64,000 nucleotides of DNA from Porphyra umbilicalis (Eukaryota > Rhodophyta > Bangiophyceae > Bangiales > Bangiaceae). The notes beneath the pieces are model-generated. The model had not been told where the DNA came from. It saw only the letters and a list, made by a program, of their open reading frames with translations, and made no database searches. The stretch covers positions 124,001 through 188,000 of the forward strand of contig KV918890.1 in NCBI GenBank assembly GCA_002049455.2, read 5' to 3'. Of the stretch, positions 33,575-44,109 are shown one piece after another. Every line of letters begins with the position of its first letter. Positions within the stretch are counted from its first letter, which is position 1. A program made the position numbers and the translations under genes.

Positions 33575-35613
33575 TCACCAACCCCCGGAGCGAGAACCAA
33601 AGTCAGGGTTATAACCCTGACCGGGATCATCATCGCGCGAGTAATACCCCGGCCCCGAGAAGGTCGGGGGTGTCGCCGAGGGACCAGTCGCCGTCCCATA
33701 AGGGACAGGAATAGCGACACCAGAGCCCACCCCATAAGGGGATGGGGTAGCCGATCCCGAGCCCGCCCCATAATGGGACGGGGTAGCCGATCCCGAGCCC
33801 GCCCCATAAGGGGGCGGGGCTACCGAACCCAACGTCGCCCCATAAGGGGACGGAACAGAAGAGCCAGGCCCCACCCCGTAGTGGGGTGGGGAAGGGGACG
33901 GCGGACGCTGTAGCGCCGCCGACGAAATACCACCCCCGGCCGGAGCCGGGGGTGACGCCATGTTGCGAATAGCCCATCCCGCCAAGACGGTATTGGTCTC
34001 GGCCACGGCCGCGCCATACTCCTCCGCCAAGAGGCGGCGGATTGAGTCGACTGTACTCAAGGAGTACAGCACATCCGCTTCTCGGTCACCCATAGGGCGT
34101 GACACAATAACGGCCATCTCGTTGCGAAGCCGCACCAAGGTGCGGCTTAGGGCCACCATCAAGGTGTGATCCACCCCGTTGGTAAGGATCGGGGGAAGCT
34201 CCCCTAGGGAGCGGGCCAAGCCATCCCACACCGCGCGCCGCACAGGCCGCGGGGTCCCCAATTGGGCGGCCCCGTCCCACGAGAACAAGGGAAGGGCCGC
34301 CAACGGCGGACCCGAACGTCCCCCAATAAGGGGGACCGACCCTCCTCCGGGGTAGGCACGGCGCGAGCGGCCAAAGCGTACACCCCCACGGGGGGTGTAA
34401 GGACGAGAGACCGCCCCCCAAGGGGCGAGGCCGGATACGGCACCCCCGCGAAGCTCGCGGGGGGCGACGCCGGCGGTGCCGCCGGGGGAGCCAAAAGGGC
34501 CGCCGGACCGTAACGGTTCGGCCCGGCTGTGGCTAGGTCCCGATCAAGGGGACGAAGACGCAGTTCGTGAGTGACATCCCTCCCATAAGGGAGGGTGGAG
34601 TCACCAAGGCCCTCCATGAGGACCAAGACCCCGTCATCGTCAAGTACCTTGGCACACCGGAAGACCCCTCGGGGGCTCCCATCATGCAGGAGCCACGACT
34701 CCTTCCCATGCTCCTCCACAAGGCGGAGGAGCTCTAACCCGGCCTCCAAGAGGGGCCGAGCGGACGGATCGGCCGAGCACAGTCGCTCTGCCGTGAGCTC
34801 AACAAAAGCCGTCCGCAGGACCAGGGGGAGACGCCACAGATGGCCATGATGGCGGATGCTGCCGACGAAGACGTCGGCCACCTCGGCGGCCCAAAGGGTC
34901 GCCAACATAATATGGTAATGTCCCCCGAGGACCTCTCCCATCAGCTTGCTGCCCCGCAGCGCCACCATCTGTGGCATCCGCGCGGCCATACCGCGCGGCA
35001 CCTCGACCGACGCCCACCAAAGGGGGGCGATCGGATACAGGGCCTTGCGCCGAGATACCGGAACTTCTCGGACCTCCCGCTGCTCATGGAGCACCAGGAC
35101 GCCCAGGGTAGTCCGAATCGTCCACTCCCCCAGGGCGCCGGGTACAAAGTACCCGCGGTCCTCCTCCCCCAACTTGGGGGGGGTGCCAGGGTAGTAGTCC
35201 CACGAGAAGTAGGGCTTATCGCCTACCTCCGGGGGGAGGTCACGCTCCGCCAAATGGCGAAGCACCTGACACACCCGCCAGTCCTCCTGGCGGCGGAGAA
35301 AGGGGAAGTCCGTTGCCGTCCCCTCGGGAACGACGGACAAAGGGCCATAGTTGGCCCGGATGGTCGTCCATAGACGGACCATGCGGCGGCCCTCAAGGAC
35401 CGCATACCGTTGTTCCACCAGGGACCCCCCGAGGTCCCAGGGGAACCGGCGAAAAGAGTCGTCGACGACGGCGGGAGTCGGCCAAGAAGCCGACAGGAGG
35501 GAGGCCAGGGTGCCGTCAATCTCCTCCTCCTCGCCGAGGACGTCACCAGGGGCACCGCCCCGACTGTCGACCGCCATGGCGGCCGCACCGTGGGCCGCAT
35601 CGGCCGACGCCAT
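33575..35613 (-). CDS. Antisense accessory ORF of the retrotransposon, unknown function, probable frame break
   Basis: Two overlapping minus-strand frames fill the space between Pol and the 3' LTR. The first (ATG at 35613, open to 34204) encodes an ordered protein: RFPWDLGGSLVEQRYAVLEG, DKPYFSWDYYPG, ALYPIAPLWWASVEVP, SWLLHDGSPRGVFRCAK. The second (34303-33575) continues with LPLFSWDGAAQLG, HTLMVALSRTLVRLRNEMAVIV and a 12-residue PYGxGSGxATPS repeat tail. A one-base change around 34,290-34,320 would join them into roughly 680 residues. No family recognised. Antisense ORFs at this place are known in some plant Ty3/gypsy elements (for example Grande). Amino-acid order and length are too good for chance, but expression is not shown. 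Confidence 0.6.
33731..33838. repeat. 36-bp tandem repeat coding for PYGxGSGxATPS
   Basis: The word CCCATAAGGGG/CCCATAATGGG recurs at 33731, 33767 and 33803, exactly 36 bp apart. More divergent units extend to about 33,900. Read on the minus strand it gives 12-residue repeats in the C-terminal tail of the antisense ORF. Each unit carries a small palindrome. Confidence 0.85.
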
Positions 35614-35972
35614 CGGACCCCGCGAGACGGGGCCCCCAAGAAGTCCGAAGAGCCCCACCCGTGGGCGGGGCACGAGGTCGGCGAGGAGGGGGGAAGAACC
35701 CCGGACACGCGCTCTCGGCGCTGTCCCACCTCGTGACGACGAGGGTGCCCGCGGGACACCCGAGTAGTCCGGTCCCCCCAACGAGGGGGACCGTTTTGTA
35801 TGCCCTGGGGGGGCTCACCGAGGCCCTCGTGGGGCCCGAGTCCGGGGGCGGCCCGCCAGGATGTCCCACAGAGGGGCCCTGGAGAGGCAAGGCCGGACGA
35901 ACCGCCGGGGGCTCCCCCTGGCCAGTGTGTGGGCTGTTGGACACAGCCCCGGGTCTGCGAGACGCAGGCCCT

Positions 35973-35985
35973 AAGGTGGGGAATA
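35973..35985 (+). promoter_or_regulatory. Probable polypurine tract
   Basis: AAGGTGGGGAATA directly precedes the 3' LTR, the place where plus-strand DNA synthesis of an LTR element is primed. It is purine-rich with three pyrimidine interruptions. Confidence 0.5.
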
Positions 35986-36753
35986 TGTGGGGGAAACCCC
36001 CTCTCCCCTGATGACGCGATCCCCCCGGTATGAGCCGGGGGAGGGGTCGAGAGCACCCACGCAATGCCCCTAGAGGGAGCGGTGTGCGGCGCCCCTTCGG
36101 GGCGCCTGCCAGGTGGCTCTCAGGGCCACCCCCGGGTCTGACATCCCCCTTGCCCGAAGGCAGGGGGGGACAGGGCCTGACGCGAACGAGGGGCCACGCG
36201 ACCCCTCGATCCGGGCCCCCTAGAGGGGCCTGGAAGCTTGTGGAAGCTCCTCTGGCTGGGGAGAAGCCCGGGACCGAGATTAGATCTCGGCCACTATCGA
36301 TATCCCACGAGGACTTCGATCGGAGAGTTGAAAATCTGGGGATAAGTCCCTAGTGATGTATTGGGCAATTTCAGTCCAAGCTGGCTTAAATCCTGGGACC
36401 ATATCTCTCTTCCAGTGGAAGGGGGTCCCTTGATCCGTGGCAGGGGCCACCAGGACCCCTCATCAGGGACCGTGGCCCGTCGGGCCCCGGCCCCCCTACG
36501 ACCGTCTTTTCCTGGGTCGGGATTGTGCACGTCCTGCGTCTTGTTTCTGAGGGTATATGAGTGTATGCTTTGGGGTCATCGTGCGTACTCGAATAAATCA
36601 GCGTTGCGTTTGCGTTAGTTCCGGCGTTCTGGTGCGCTCCGCGCCCTGTGATCCAGGCGTTTGTGTTCTTTCTCCTTTGTGTCGCTCCGCATCCTGTGCT
36701 GGGTTTTCTGACGGGGCCTTGCCCCGTCGGCTTTGTGGGCAGAAACCACTACA
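35986..36753 (+). repeat. 3' LTR
   Basis: Identical by eye to the 5' LTR except GA-to-CC at the two bases 36050-36051 versus 26487-26488. Followed by the ACAAT duplication at 36754-36758. Confidence 0.97.
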
Positions 36754-36758
36754 ACAAT

Positions 36759-37007
36759 GATAAAGTCGTGAAGGGTGGCCGCTGCGGCGGCGGCCGCCGC
36801 CGAGTGCAGGAGCAGGACCGCCGTGGCAGCGGCGAGGCACAGGTGCGGCGCGAAGAGGGTGCCCATGGGTACCATCCGTAGACAAGAGGGCGGGGTGGGG
36901 GGGTCCACAACGGCGAGCGCGTCGGCGACAGCACGGACGCGCGGGCAGCCGTCGGCCATGAGGGCAGTCGGTTCGGAAAAAATGGACGCGCGCGTCAGCG
37001 GCGTCAT
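36759..37007 (-). pseudogene. GMC-family oxidoreductase, N-terminal part (interrupted gene)
   Basis: The frame from an ATG at 37007 includes a further in-frame MVPMGTLFAPHLCLAA, giving a hydrophobic leader (AAATAVLLLHSAAAAAA) like a signal peptide or anchor, then TLHDFIIV, the first strand of the Rossmann FAD-binding fold. The retrotransposon interrupts it exactly here; on the other side of the element the protein resumes with SGGTAGC. Joining the two sides through one copy of ACAAT keeps the frame. The start codon choice between the first and later Met is uncertain. A secreted or membrane-bound location is inferred from the leader. Confidence 0.85.
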
Positions 37008-37591
37008 CGCGACGTGTTAGTACGGTCGGGGATCATTCATGATGCCGCCACGCCCCATCGCCACAGCGGTCGGAGCCACACGGCGCCACAAAGACCCACT
37101 AAGAGCCACACGGCGCCACACAACCTTGACCGCGCCCGTGCCTCGGACGTGGGCATCCCCGGCCGACTGGACACGTCACTGTTCTTGGGACCGCGAGACC
37201 ACACCAGAAGTCATGAATTCTACTTCTCGAAAGCACTCACGCTCGAAGATGTCCCGAGTTCGAGAATGCTCAACAACTCGAGCCACGATCGAAATATTCT
37301 CGACGCCAAACACAAATAAAACGTTAAATTCATCGCATTTCAATCTGGGAAAGAAGCTGTGCACATGACGCCATATTTATTGTCCCGAACGCAAACCACA
37401 CTCACAGCGTTATCAACTTCAAATGCAGACTTGATCACCGTCCATACAATTTCTCGCTCACAAAGAACGAAAGACGGGAAGTGTTTCGTTGGACACAAAG
37501 TACAAAAGAGTCTATCATAAAGGTACTCAACCAGAGGATCGGCAGGTATGAGACTGTCTCTCTTCGCAACAATACTTTGTTAGCGAAGCTT
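37008..37591. other. Upstream region of the GMC gene
   Basis: No coding pattern. It contains a 23-bp direct duplication-like pair (GAGCCACACGGCGCCACA at about 37,072 and 37,099) and is AT-richer from 37,200 on. It must include the GMC gene promoter. Confidence 0.4.
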
Positions 37592-37595
37592 CTAG

Positions 37596-40500
37596 TGTAT
37601 ATTCCCCCGACAAAAAAGATCAAATGATCCGGTAGACCGGATCATTTGATCCGGTCCCGAAATCGCCCATTCCAGCACATCCTGATAAGAACACGAAGGT
37701 AGGGGCGCATACAAAGTTACTCGCACGCGCTTCTTGTCGGAACCGAGGGGTCTGATGACAAAACAGAGTGATCAGCTTTGTAGCTGGTCCGACTGGGCGT
37801 CCTCAGGTGGGGCCAACACCTCCCCTCCCCTCGACCTGCGCGTCTAGCGGCTCTTTCTAAAACACCCCAGCCCCTTGTCACCCCGCATCGGCAACCACTG
37901 ACGTGCATCGTCATCCCCCCCCCAGTCCAATCTCCATGCCGTGCACCGCTCTCATGTGCAGTGCAAAGCAACTGCGACCGGTGCGGGGGGCACACACAAA
38001 CACCTCGCGCCCTCGAGAGTTCTCCCGGCAGGTAGAGCAAACGAGTGAGCTCCTGTCCTTCTTGCACACCCGGCAATCTCGCTGCGCCAGGTGGGAGGAT
38101 GGCCCATCTGTCGTAGACTTGCGCCGCTTAGTTGTTGGCGCGAGGTGTGTGCCCACACCGTATACTGTGGGGGGTTGGTCCGCGGCGGCAGCGGCGGCGG
38201 GCTCCCCTCGGGAGCGGGGCCCGACAATGTCAAAGGTGTTGTCAATCAGCCCGGTCGCGAGCTCCTCGTAGAACGTGGCTTGCGTAAGCGTCGCTGCCGG
38301 GCCTCAGGCTCCCGTGTGCAGGAGCCACGCATCGACCAAGCACATTCCCAACAGCGAAAGGTTGACACGCAGGGACCAATCGTGGGTCCCAAACTTCTGC
38401 TCCAAGCGGAGGTCATCTTGACGGCACCTATTGTGTTGATCAACCTTGGCCGCACAAGAGTAGTACATCTCTGCCACCTCGGGCTGGGGCACGGTCACCG
38501 CCACACGTTGTGCCCCACCCGGCATCTCCCGCCACCGCAGGCGCTCACAGGGTGTACCGGGTTGGGTACTACCCGCTGTGGCCACAAAGTAGCGCCGATC
38601 GCGGTCCAACCACAGGACAGCCATCATGTCCGGCGTCCCAGTCGAGTCGACATGCACCATCGAGGCGTGGTCGCCGCGTGACTGCAGCTCACGCGATGCG
38701 AGGCTTGCCATAGGAAAGCGCCGGTGAGCGGTCTTGACCACGCCAATAAAACGGAGGCCAGAGGCCCGCAGCGTCTCGGCCGCGTCGACACTGGCAAAGT
38801 AGGAGTCGGCACACACGACCCGCCCCGAGCTGGCCCAAGGAGCCACCAACCGTTGCAAAACGGCCGTGCCGTGAAGCAGCCCTTGCTCAGCTGCAGAGAG
38901 ATTGGCCTTGTGGTCCGTCGCAGTCGTGAAAATCTTGAGACGCAACATGATGCCACTCCTGCCGCAGGCGGCGTTTTGGATCTCGCACCCGTTCTCGGGT
39001 TTGCCGTATATGGCCACGTACATTGGCAGGCCAATGGAGATCCAGTGGCCGCCTTGCCCATACCACTTGGATATAGACTCGTCGACTCAGAGGGTGTCCT
39101 CGGGGGTCACGTGAGCAGCCCGGTGTTGGTTGATGCCCTCCACAAAATCGTTGACCAGGGCCTACCGAAACTGCACCGTCCCACCGGCTCCCTCCGCCGG
39201 ACCGCCCGCCGGCTGGCGACTGAACACGAGGTTGGACCACAGGTCGTCAAAGCGGTTGCGCGACAGCCCGGTCCGTGCACCAAAAGCCGGAGCGGGCATG
39301 TGCTTGGTTAAGGAAGTTGTGGCCCAAAGGTCTGCTTGAGACCCAAACTCGAAGCGCGTGGCCAAGAGCAGCACCCCGAAGAACTTAAGGACTTGTCCCG
39401 GGGTCGTCGGAGCCAGCCGACGAGCCGAAGGCTTTGCCGACGTCAGGATGGAGACCAGAGACAGCTGCGTCTGTGGGAACAGAGCCAGGAAGTAGTCTAC
39501 TGGCGTGCGGCCACGCCCAAAGCCGACGCTGTCTCCGCCCTCCACGATAAGCTCCCCTACCAGCGTGCGCAACGACCAGGTGCGACTGGGGACGGGGCCG
39601 CCAATCGGTTGGAGAGCGTCGCGGTCGCGCCACTCCATCCCGCCCACGGTCACCGGAGGAGCCACTGTGGGACCCGTCGCTGCTTGCCCGACCACAGACG
39701 CCGAGAGGGCAGCGGGAACACCAGGCTCGACAGCGGGTACGGTTGGGGGCGGTGTCAGCTGCCCCAAAGCGGTTGTCGGCGCGCCTGCGTTGGAACCTTG
39801 GGTGGGAGGGCGCCCAGTCGGTCCCATTGGTCTAAGCACGGAAATAGGTGGTGCGGTCGACGGGCCGGCAGGAGCTGCCGGAACGGCAGAAGATGGGCTC
39901 GGGGTGGGGGGGGGGGGGGGGGCAGGGTCAGGCGCAGGTCCGGCGCGGAAGTTGAGCCACCCCAATCTCTTGACATACACTTTGTTGGGGAGCTCAAACC
40001 GGGCCGTCAACCAAGTTGAATGTCGCTTGTTCGTCATGACCCGTTCCACCGCCGTCACGGTCCTATTCAGCATCTTGACGTTGGATAGGCTGGCGTGCAC
40101 CTTGGCGCACTCGACCGGGGACCGCACGTGCTTGGCTTTGGCGTGCACGGTAGCCCCAATCACGAGGCGCGGGTCTGGCGCCATTGGAGCCGTTGGCGCC
40201 GGGCGCGTGCCGAGAGGCCAAAGGGGGAAAAAGGAAGGCAATGAGTCGACTGATTCCGTCACGCGGCAACGCAGCGCGCGGCAGGCGTGGAGGGGGGGTG
40301 TGCTCGCACGGTATAGCGGCGGTGGGGCAGGGGTAGGTGGGCGCAGGCGCCTGAGAGACCGGTGTCCGGCCAAGTGTAGGGGGTGCATGTGTCCCCCTGT
40401 TGTGCCTCGAAGGGCACCCGCGGTGCGTGGCACGCAAGAGGCGAACAGGGGGCGCCACAGTGGCGGCGAACCTCGCCAGTTGGCGCGGCCGCGTTGGGAT

Positions 40501-40735
40501 GCTGAGGATTCCGGGTGTCGGGAGCGCCGCGAAACACCGACACTGTCTGGCATGCTGTCTAGGACCGAAGTCAGAACCGTGGTCCACAAGTCGTCCAAAG
40601 GGTAACCACGCCTCGCTGAGTCCGTTTCTGGCATCAGAACTGGGATCCGACAAGCGTTTCGCTCACAAAGGGTCATCGAAAAACCGGATGAATTGATCCA
40701 AAAAGGATCATATGATCCGGTCGGGGGAATAAACA
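37596..40735 (-). mobile_element. PiggyBac-like DNA transposon, CTAG target duplication
   Basis: 3,140 bp bounded by terminal inverted repeats TGTATATTCCCCCGAC (left) and its counterpart TGTTTATTCCCCCGAC (right, complement), one mismatch in 16. CTAG flanks both ends (37592-37595 and 40736-40739). A perfect 16-bp-arm palindrome of GATCAAATGATCCGGT lies just inside the left end (37618-37651), and related GATCC words lie inside the right end. The empty site is preserved on the other arm of the surrounding inverted repeat near 43,475-43,490, which proves the limits. CTAG instead of the usual TTAA is unusual for PiggyBac. Confidence 0.85.
37911..40184 (-). pseudogene. PiggyBac-like transposase with three in-frame stops
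   Basis: A single frame runs from an ATG at 40184 (MAPDPRLVIGATVHAKAKHV) to 37911. It has an N-terminal domain, a Pro/Ala-rich linker, then the DDE_Tnp_1_7 core: FFGVLLLATRFEFG, NRFDDLW, VDESISKWYG (first catalytic Asp), KPENGCEIQNAACGRSGIML, GRVVCADSYFASVDA (second Asp), FIGVVKTAHRRFPM, and AEMYYSCAAKVDQHNRCRQDD (third Asp region). It ends in a Cys-rich finger (CRVCKKDRSSLVCSTC ... CFALHMRAVH) typical of PiggyBac C-termini. Stops interrupt it at 39164-39162 (TAG), 39089-39087 (TGA) and 38303-38301 (TGA). No frameshift is needed. This layout is close to PiggyBac-like proteins of oomycetes and algae. Confidence 0.85.
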
Positions 40736-41698
40736 CTAGTAGGGATCCATGCGTGTTCTCAACGCTCAGGCAGCCACATTGCATGGAATGAATGGCCTTA
40801 GTCGGTTTGATGGTCACCCTCTAGGCCATTTGATTGGATGATTCCATCTGCACGCTCAATCAAGAACATCCATGCTTCAGCATTCGATGGCTCACGATCG
40901 CTCAGGTCCAGATGGATCATACATGCAAGCGATTACAGATTTCTCCCAAAGCGTTTCCAGATGCCTTCGGGGAGCCCCCACTGTACAGTATAAACTCCAC
41001 ACCAAGGCCCAGAAATGTTCAGCAGCGCGCCTTTTTTGCGGCAGCGTCAGGATGGATGGCCACATTTTCTCGGCCTTTCGTGCTCTGCTGTTTCGTGTCG
41101 GACATATTGCGCATCCCTCAATGGTTTTCTCATCGCCAGAGAACGGGAGTGCAACAGCAATTCAGGGACGATTCTGATTGGACAAGAGGATCGACAGCAG
41201 TGCATGTCGGGTCCCATCGTTACAGAATGTGCCCGTACAGCCCGCAAACGCACAATCGGCGCACTCGTTTTTGTGAGATTATGTGAGAATCTCGAGGAAA
41301 GTCTCGATAACAAACTGCTCTTGGCTACTTTACCCCATGAGACGACTGAGAAAGGAAGAATATCTCAAGAAAACGGAGAATGTCGATTCTGCACGGACCT
41401 GGCGGTTGGAGAGCCAATGGTGCGTCGTAGATTCGCACTCAGTAGCTGTTTGCTGCTGTTATAGACCAATGGTTGGCCTGTTTTTCAAAGCAGTCCCGAT
41501 CTTGACCGATAAGGACAAAAATGACGGATGAGCAATACTAAAACACTCACTGCCTGTGAGGCCTAGCACTGGTCCTGGCCAAGGTGGGACTGAGCTGGAC
41601 AGTGTCCGCCCCACGGCCGGAGCGCCACCCCCCACAATCTGGAAATCTGCGCAGTGCAGTGGTTCTCGTTGTACATGTTTCCCATTTTCTTCCCGACG

Positions 41699-41761
41699 CA
41701 CGAACCAGCTGCTTCGCCCAGTCTACACAATGTGTAGAATGGGTGAAGCAGCTGATTCGTG
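41699..41761. repeat. Near-perfect hairpin, 31-bp arms with a 1-nt loop
   Basis: Arms 41699-41729 (CACGAACCAGCTGCTTCGCC...) and 41731-41761 are complementary except for three mismatches, around a single A. It lies in the middle of the long-inverted-repeat element. Such a hairpin may be a small MITE relic or a structural feature of that element. Confidence 0.8.
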
Positions 41762-42752
41762 TGAAATGTCATGTTTCTGGGGTGATGGAGAGCAATTGGC
41801 ATTGTGAGGAATTATTCAGCATAAGTGTTGTACATTGAGGGAGCGTGTCTTTTCGATGCTGTCATACAATTCCGAGCTTCGTCACTGTAATGGCGGCTAG
41901 TCGTCCTGTCCCTTTGCTCTTCTGACCACCGCCGCGTTGGGTCCCTTTTTTCCCCGGTTGTCGTTGTGTCAATTTCTCTTCTCCAGTTGTAGCGTTCCCA
42001 ATGTCTGTCCCCATTTTGATATCCTCATCTTTGTCGCATGGTTCTCAGTATAAAGCAATGGTCAGCAAAGCAAACAAGGATAGCACCCGGTGCGCCACCA
42101 TATGCAGGGGGAGATTGACAGCGGGGGCCGGCAGATGCCTCAAGAAATGAACGAACACCCTGGCAGGGGCCGCGGGGGGGAACGGGGAAAGATGCGGAAC
42201 GCATGCAGGAAAAAAAGCAAGCGTGAGTACAGCGCGACTCGCATGGCGTGCGGATGGGGGGAGGGAGGGGGGCAAAGAAAGGGGCAGATGCGGCGCGCGG
42301 GCGCAGAGAAAGCGGAAGGGGGGGGGACAAAAAAATGGGGCGGATGCGGAGCGCGGGCCCAAAAAAGGAGCGGATGCGGCGCGCGCGTCGAAGAGAGAGC
42401 ATGGCGGTGCGGTGACGACAATGGAGTGGTGGTGTGAAAGGCCCGATGGAGGGGCGAGATGACGAGATGGCGAGACGACGGAAGAGAGCGGAGACGCAGT
42501 GCCGACCCTGCCGCAAAGAGGCGCGCTGCTGACCCTTTCTGGGCCTTGGTGTGGAGTTTATACTGTACAGTGGGGGTTCCCCGAAGGAATCTGGAAACTC
42601 TTTGGGAGGAATCTGCAATCGCTTGCTTGTGTAATCCATCTGGACCAGAGCAATCGTGAGCCATCGAATGCTGAAACGTGGATGTTCTTGATTGCGCGTG
42701 CAGACGGGATCATCCGATCAAATGGCCTAGAGGGTGACCATCAAACCGAGTA

Positions 42753-43415
42753 AAGGTCTACTCCATGCATTTAGGCGCATGAGGAAAGGGTTATCCCTAC
42801 TGTTCTAGACTTTTTTCAACCATGAGAACCAAGCAGAACTGGTCTCCGTGGCATGGGTACTCAAGGGGAAAGAAGAAGGCGCTCAAAGGATCTTGTAGCG
42901 CTAAGATACACCTCTTTGCTTCTCTGTTCCTCCAGAATCGCGCCGTTTTCTTCGTCTACCGATTCGGAACTGGCTCTAACCAATTTCTGATGCAACACAC
43001 GTATTGATTCGATCTGACATCCAATGGAAATTCACTTTCTCACGGCAGGCTACGAGTATCATCTGCCCCCCACCACCACCGCCTAGGTTGACCAACGGCC
43101 ACAAACGTCGTCCAAACTTCCCCACAGCACCGATGACACGCATTTTGTTGCCCAGCCACGTCGAGTCACCGCCTGTAGCGTCATCAGCGGGCCATTTATT
43201 CCACAAAAAGGCGTTCAAGACAACGGTCGGATGCAAGAAAAAACGTCTATCTCTCAAGCCTACGGTCGTAGCCGCCTGAAAGTGTGTCATAAAAAAGCTG
43301 ATGAAGTAGGCTCTAGGATGCGTCCATGCGGAGCGCCAACGCTCGTTCCATTGCCGAGTCCTGTGTGCGCCAATATGAGACGCGCTCATGCGCCTTAATG
43401 CTAGTAATCGACCTT
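42753..43415. mobile_element. 663-bp element with TA target duplication and 31-bp TIRs
   Basis: It starts AAGGTCTACTCC and ends (complement) AAGGTCGATTAC; the TIRs agree at 25 of 31 positions, including a shared GGCGCATGAG. TA flanks both ends (42751-42752, 43416-43417). The intact opposite arm of the surrounding inverted repeat shows the uninterrupted site (CCGACTAAGGCC), so the limits are well supported. A TA duplication fits the Tc1/mariner superfamily. An ORF on the minus strand from 43,437 to 42,976 overlaps the end and is not recognised. Confidence 0.8.
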
Positions 43416-44109
43416 TAGGGCCATCCATTTCATGCAACGTGGCTGCCTGAGCGTTGAGAACACGAACGGATACCTACTAGAAGCTGCGCAAATATTCACG
43501 CGGCAGCCAGACTGTCGCGCTGGTCAGATCACGAATCCAAATTGCACGTTCCAATGAGGGTGCTACGCAAATGGCCTAGGAAGGGTGCTACGTTTCTGGC
43601 CTACCCCAGGCGTTCTTCGGGGCCGTACTGTAACGGCGCCCTAAAAGCTCCCTAACAGCGCCTTAGCAACGCCCCTCAAAAGCGCCCCGGGCGCTCTTCC
43701 CAACACTACTTGAGAGTAGTCTGAATTTTGCGGTCCAAGTTGACTGCACGTTCTCAGTATGTTGTACAATTTTGCAACGATGTGGAATTTATTGCAGAAT
43801 GCCCAATTTTGGCCGATCCGAACAGGAACACAAGTGCATCGAACAATTATACAGTTAATAACTTAATGAGTATTTGCCATGCCGATCTTTCGGTGACATA
43901 TGAGACGTCGCGTCGAAGACAAAAAATCGGCCGCTGACGCATCATGACGGAGGATGTTCAAACCTTTGACACCTTGCGCGCATGTCATTCCAACGGCTGT
44001 CCTGTTTGCAGCGCGGCGCATGGTAATCCAGTCCTCTGTCCCCCTCGTAGTTCTCAATGGGAGCGTGCTCAGACGTAATTGTCTTGCACGCTGGGAGTCA
44101 TATTCCGCA

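Larger units (their letters stand above)
26423..36753 (+). mobile_element. Full-length Ty3/gypsy chromodomain LTR retrotransposon
   Basis: A 10,331-bp element with 768-bp LTRs (26423-27190 and 35986-36753), TG...CA ends and an ACAAT target duplication. Order: 5' LTR, primer-binding-like TGG at 27193, Gag (frame 0), Pol in two frames (protease, RT, RNase H, integrase, chromodomain), an antisense accessory reading frame, purine tract and 3' LTR. By eye the LTRs differ only at two adjacent bases (26487-26488 versus 36050-36051), so the insertion is recent. Pol nevertheless carries a frameshift just after the RT catalytic motif, so this copy is probably not autonomous unless that is a sequencing error. 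It sits inside the GMC oxidoreductase gene in the opposite orientation to that gene. Confidence 0.97.
40736..43480. mobile_element. Older long-inverted-repeat element, non-autonomous, twice invaded
   Basis: About 310 bp at 40,740-41,050 reappear inverted at 42,498-42,750, at roughly 90% identity by eye. For example TGGAGTTTATACTGTACAGT at about 42,551 matches the complement of 40,976-40,997. The outer ~60 bp of the right arm continue at 43,418-43,480 after a 663-bp insertion. The outermost bases of the left arm lie beyond the PiggyBac-like element at 37,582-37,595. The interior (41,050-42,498) has no recognisable coding sequence. Target duplication and family not identified. Confidence 0.7.

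Noticed and set aside
42025..42639. 204-codon minus-strand ORF inside the long-inverted-repeat element
   Set aside because: Pro/Ser-rich low-complexity sequence that partly overlaps an inverted-repeat arm; no domain.
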